Positions 62,153 through 64,000 of a stretch of DNA of 64,000 bases are shown piece after piece (positions within the stretch are counted from its first letter, which is position 1; each line of letters opens with the position of its first letter). The translations under genes and the position numbers were made by a program. The notes beneath the pieces were generated by a model. The model was not told the origin of the DNA, made no database searches, and worked only from the letters and a program-made list of their open reading frames with translations. Where the stretch lies: positions 24,501,119 through 24,565,118 of the forward strand of contig JARWKL010000008.1 of NCBI GenBank assembly GCA_029961685.1, written 5' to 3'. The stretch is from Aristolochia californica (Eukaryota > Streptophyta > Magnoliopsida > Piperales > Aristolochiaceae).

Positions 62153-64000
62153 ACCGATACATTTTGGAATTATCTCTCTCAGCATTTGTGCATTTCCATT
62201 TTGGATGTTCAAATATTTTTCAGATCCAAACTTGAGTTTTCACTCTCCCATTTTTCTCGTTAACAAAAAATATATAAGGCAAAACAAAATGAAAATTTTA
62301 GACTTATATTTGCAAAAAACTTTAGTAAATGTAAGTGAAGAAAATTATATCACGTACCAAAAATGAACTCCAAGGTTTTGTTACCCATGTTTGGGAAATT
62401 CCACTACTACAACACCTAATAATAAGCATGGTGGAATATTAAAGGAAAGGGTCTTCTAAGTGATCGTAACATGCTTTAAATGGGGGGGATATGCATGCAA
62501 GAAATATGTTGAGGATGCAAGTGACCTAATGATCCAAAAATTTCACGGAGTAGAAATAATAAAATTCTCAAGTGGTTGGATATTTACCAGAGCCAAACAA
62601 CCCACTTTTTGCCAATCCTTAAAAATCACAGATACTTTTTGGAATTATCTCTCTCAGCATTTGTGCATTTCTATTTTAGGTGTTCAAATTTTTTTTCAGA
62701 TCCCAACTTGAGTTTTTACTCTCCCATTTTTCTCATAAACAAAAAAAGATATAAGGAATAACAAAAATAAAATTTTAGAGTTCGTGTATGCAAAAGAATT
62801 AGAAAACTATAATAATTGTAAGGGAAGAAAATTATTTTACGCACTAAAAATGAACTCCAGGGTTTTGTTATCCATGTTTCGCAAATTCCACAAGTACTAA
62901 TAATATGCTTGGTGCAATTTAATAGGAAAGGGACTTCTAAGGGATCCTAACATGCTTTAAATGTGGTGGATATGTGTGCCATAATCTTGTTGAGGATGCA
63001 AGTGACCTAATGATCCAAAAAATTGATGGAGTAGAAAAAATCAAATTCTCAAGTGGTTGGATATTTACCAGAGCCAAACAACCCACTTTTTGCCTATCCT
63101 TAAAAATCACAGATACTTTTTAGAATTATCTCTCTCAGCATTTGTGCATTTCCATTTTAGATGTTCAACTTTTTTTTCAGATCCAAACTTGAGTTTTCAC
63201 TCTCCCATTTTTCTCGTAAAAAAAAAGATATCAGGCATTACAAAATTAAAATTATAGAGTTCATGTATACAAAAAAATTTGAAAACTACAATAAATGTAA
63301 CTGAAGAAAATTATTTGATGCACTAAAAATGAACTTCAAGGTTTTGTTATCCATGTTTGGGAAATTCTACTAGTACAACACCTACTAATAATCTTGGTGG
63401 AATTTTATAGGGAAGGGATTTCCAACTGATCCTAACATGCTTTAATTGTGGTGGATATGCATGCGAGAAACATGTTGAGGTTGCAAGTGACCTAATGATC
63501 CAAAAATTTCAAGGATTAGAAAAAATCAATTTCTCAAGTTGTTGGATATTTACCATCGCCAAACAACACACTTTTTGCCTATCCTTAAAAATCACATATA
63601 CTTTTTGGAATTATCTCTCTCAGCTTTTGTGCATTTTCATTTGGGGTGTTCAAATTTTTTTCAGATCCAAACTTGAGTTTTCACTCTCCCATTTTTCTAG
63701 TATACAAAAAAGATATAAGGTATAACAAAATGATAATTTTAGAGTTCATGTATGCAAAAAAATTTGAAAACTATAAAAATTGTAAGTGAAGAAAATTATT
63801 TCACTCACTAAAAATGAACTCCAAGGTTTTCTTATCCATGTTTGGGAAATTCCACTAGTACAACCACCAATTATAAGCTTGGTGGAATTTTAAACCAAAG
63901 AGACTTCTAATTGATCCTAACATGCTTTAAATGTGGTGGATATGCATGCCAGAAACATTTTGAGGACTCAAGTGACCTAATGATCCAAAAATTTGAAGGA
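62060..64000 (+). repeat. Block E, copy 2 (continues past the window end)
   Basis: Counterpart of 53370-55640. The unit anchored at 62158 resembles the 53461 unit on its left side and the 53947 unit on its right side. One monomer has therefore been lost here (or gained in copy 1), as expected of unequal exchange. This unit also has a local deletion near 62308-62330 (acttatatttgcaaaaaac). The window ends inside a monomer. Confidence 0.8.

Larger units (their letters stand above)
1..64000 (+). repeat. Tandem satellite DNA array, ~485-bp monomer, fills the window
   Basis: The same ~485-bp text recurs end to end with one orientation. The anchor word tactttttggaattatc appears, with point changes, about every 475-496 bp, giving about 134 units between 71 and 63599. 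Within a unit the order is always: anchor, ctctctcagcatttgtgc, a run of 7-9 T, tcactctcccatttttctcg, an A-rich stretch ending near ttagagttcatgtatgc, a gtaagtgaag motif, tttcacgcactaaaaatg, the ccactagtacaacccc / aagcttggtggaatt segment, atatgcatgcc, gttgaggatgcaagtgacc, tagaaaaaatcaaattctc, and gagccaaacaacccac back to the anchor. No unrelated sequence interrupts it and no inverted unit was seen. Both ends of the window lie inside the array, so its true length is unknown. The host is probably a plant nuclear genome (inference from base composition, CpG decay and array style). I do not recognise the family by name. Confidence 0.98.

Noticed and set aside
118..63725. Many ORFs of 60-157 codons on the + strand, with similar proteins in two overlapping frames (for example 10827-11075 and 13206-13388), and some on the - strand.
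   Set aside because: They recur once per monomer because the DNA recurs. Frames are switched or broken by 1-, 7- and 13-bp indels between neighbours, both frames are equally kept, no domain is recognisable, and the longest ones merely run across a unit boundary. They fit non-coding satellite with few stop codons by chance.
1..64000. CRISPR array.
   Set aside because: The repetition is of whole ~485-bp units with no short-repeat/unique-spacer alternation.
1..64000. Retrotransposon or DNA transposon insertion, or LTRs.
   Set aside because: No unit is interrupted by foreign sequence, no target-site duplication or terminal repeats are visible, and no reverse transcriptase, integrase or transposase motifs appear in any frame.
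1..64000. Ribosomal intergenic-spacer subrepeats or 5S rDNA tandem units (5S units can be ~500 bp).
   Set aside because: No 5S-like internal promoter or conserved ~120-bp G+C-balanced core is present. The monomer is A+T-rich throughout and varies along its whole length.
1..64000. Telomere repeats (TTTAGGG type) or a CENP-B-box-like motif.
   Set aside because: No tandem telomere heptamers occur, and isolated ttaggg-like words are point variants of ttgggaaatt. I found no CENP-B-box match by eye. A pattern search of all monomers would settle it.

Overview
The whole 64 kb window is one uninterrupted head-to-tail tandem array of a single A+T-rich satellite DNA. I see no protein-coding gene, RNA gene, transposon, CRISPR array or non-satellite sequence. 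The basic monomer is usually 484-487 bp. Related length classes run at about 475-480 bp (a 7-bp shorter segment after the poly-T tract) and about 494-496 bp (a 9-bp insertion). Using the recurrent word 'tactttttggaattatc' as an anchor, I count about 134 monomers, whole or broken, from position 71 to 63599. All are in the same orientation. Lengths, offsets and identities here were read by eye and not computed.

The organism cannot be named from the sequence. A megabase-style array of a ~485-bp monomer, strong A+T bias, and decay of the few CpG sites to TpG/CpA all point to methylated constitutive heterochromatin of a eukaryotic nuclear genome. A plant is the most likely host. Whether the array is pericentromeric, centromeric, subtelomeric or a knob cannot be told, because no flanking sequence or telomere repeat is present. 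Each monomer carries a HindIII site (in ataataagcttggtgg), usually a SpeI site (actagt) and an SphI/NsiI overlap (atgcatgc), so genomic DNA should give a ~485-bp HindIII ladder.

Layout: 1-4.76 kb is dominated by the short 475-480 bp subtype. 4.76-17.2 kb is mostly the 484-487 bp subtype and holds a very recent trimeric duplication (9535-10989 and 10990-12444, offset 1455 bp, about 8 differences seen). 17.2-30.9 kb is a mixed region where 9-bp-insertion monomers (~494 bp) alternate with others. From 30.9 kb to the end the array is a patchwork of multi-monomer blocks repeated at offsets of about 3.2, 3.85, 6.09, 7.7, 8.2 and 15.85 kb, several carrying the same internal deletion. This is the signature of segmental amplification by unequal exchange, with local gene-conversion-like patches.

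Short ORFs of 60-100 codons recur in every monomer in two overlapping frames. They are by-products of the repeat and not genes: frame-breaking indels are common and neither frame is preferred. The notable content is the evolutionary structure of the satellite itself, plus a few conserved internal motifs: a 9-bp inverted repeat around the HindIII site, A/T tracts, and a splice-site-like pair. Their significance is unproven.
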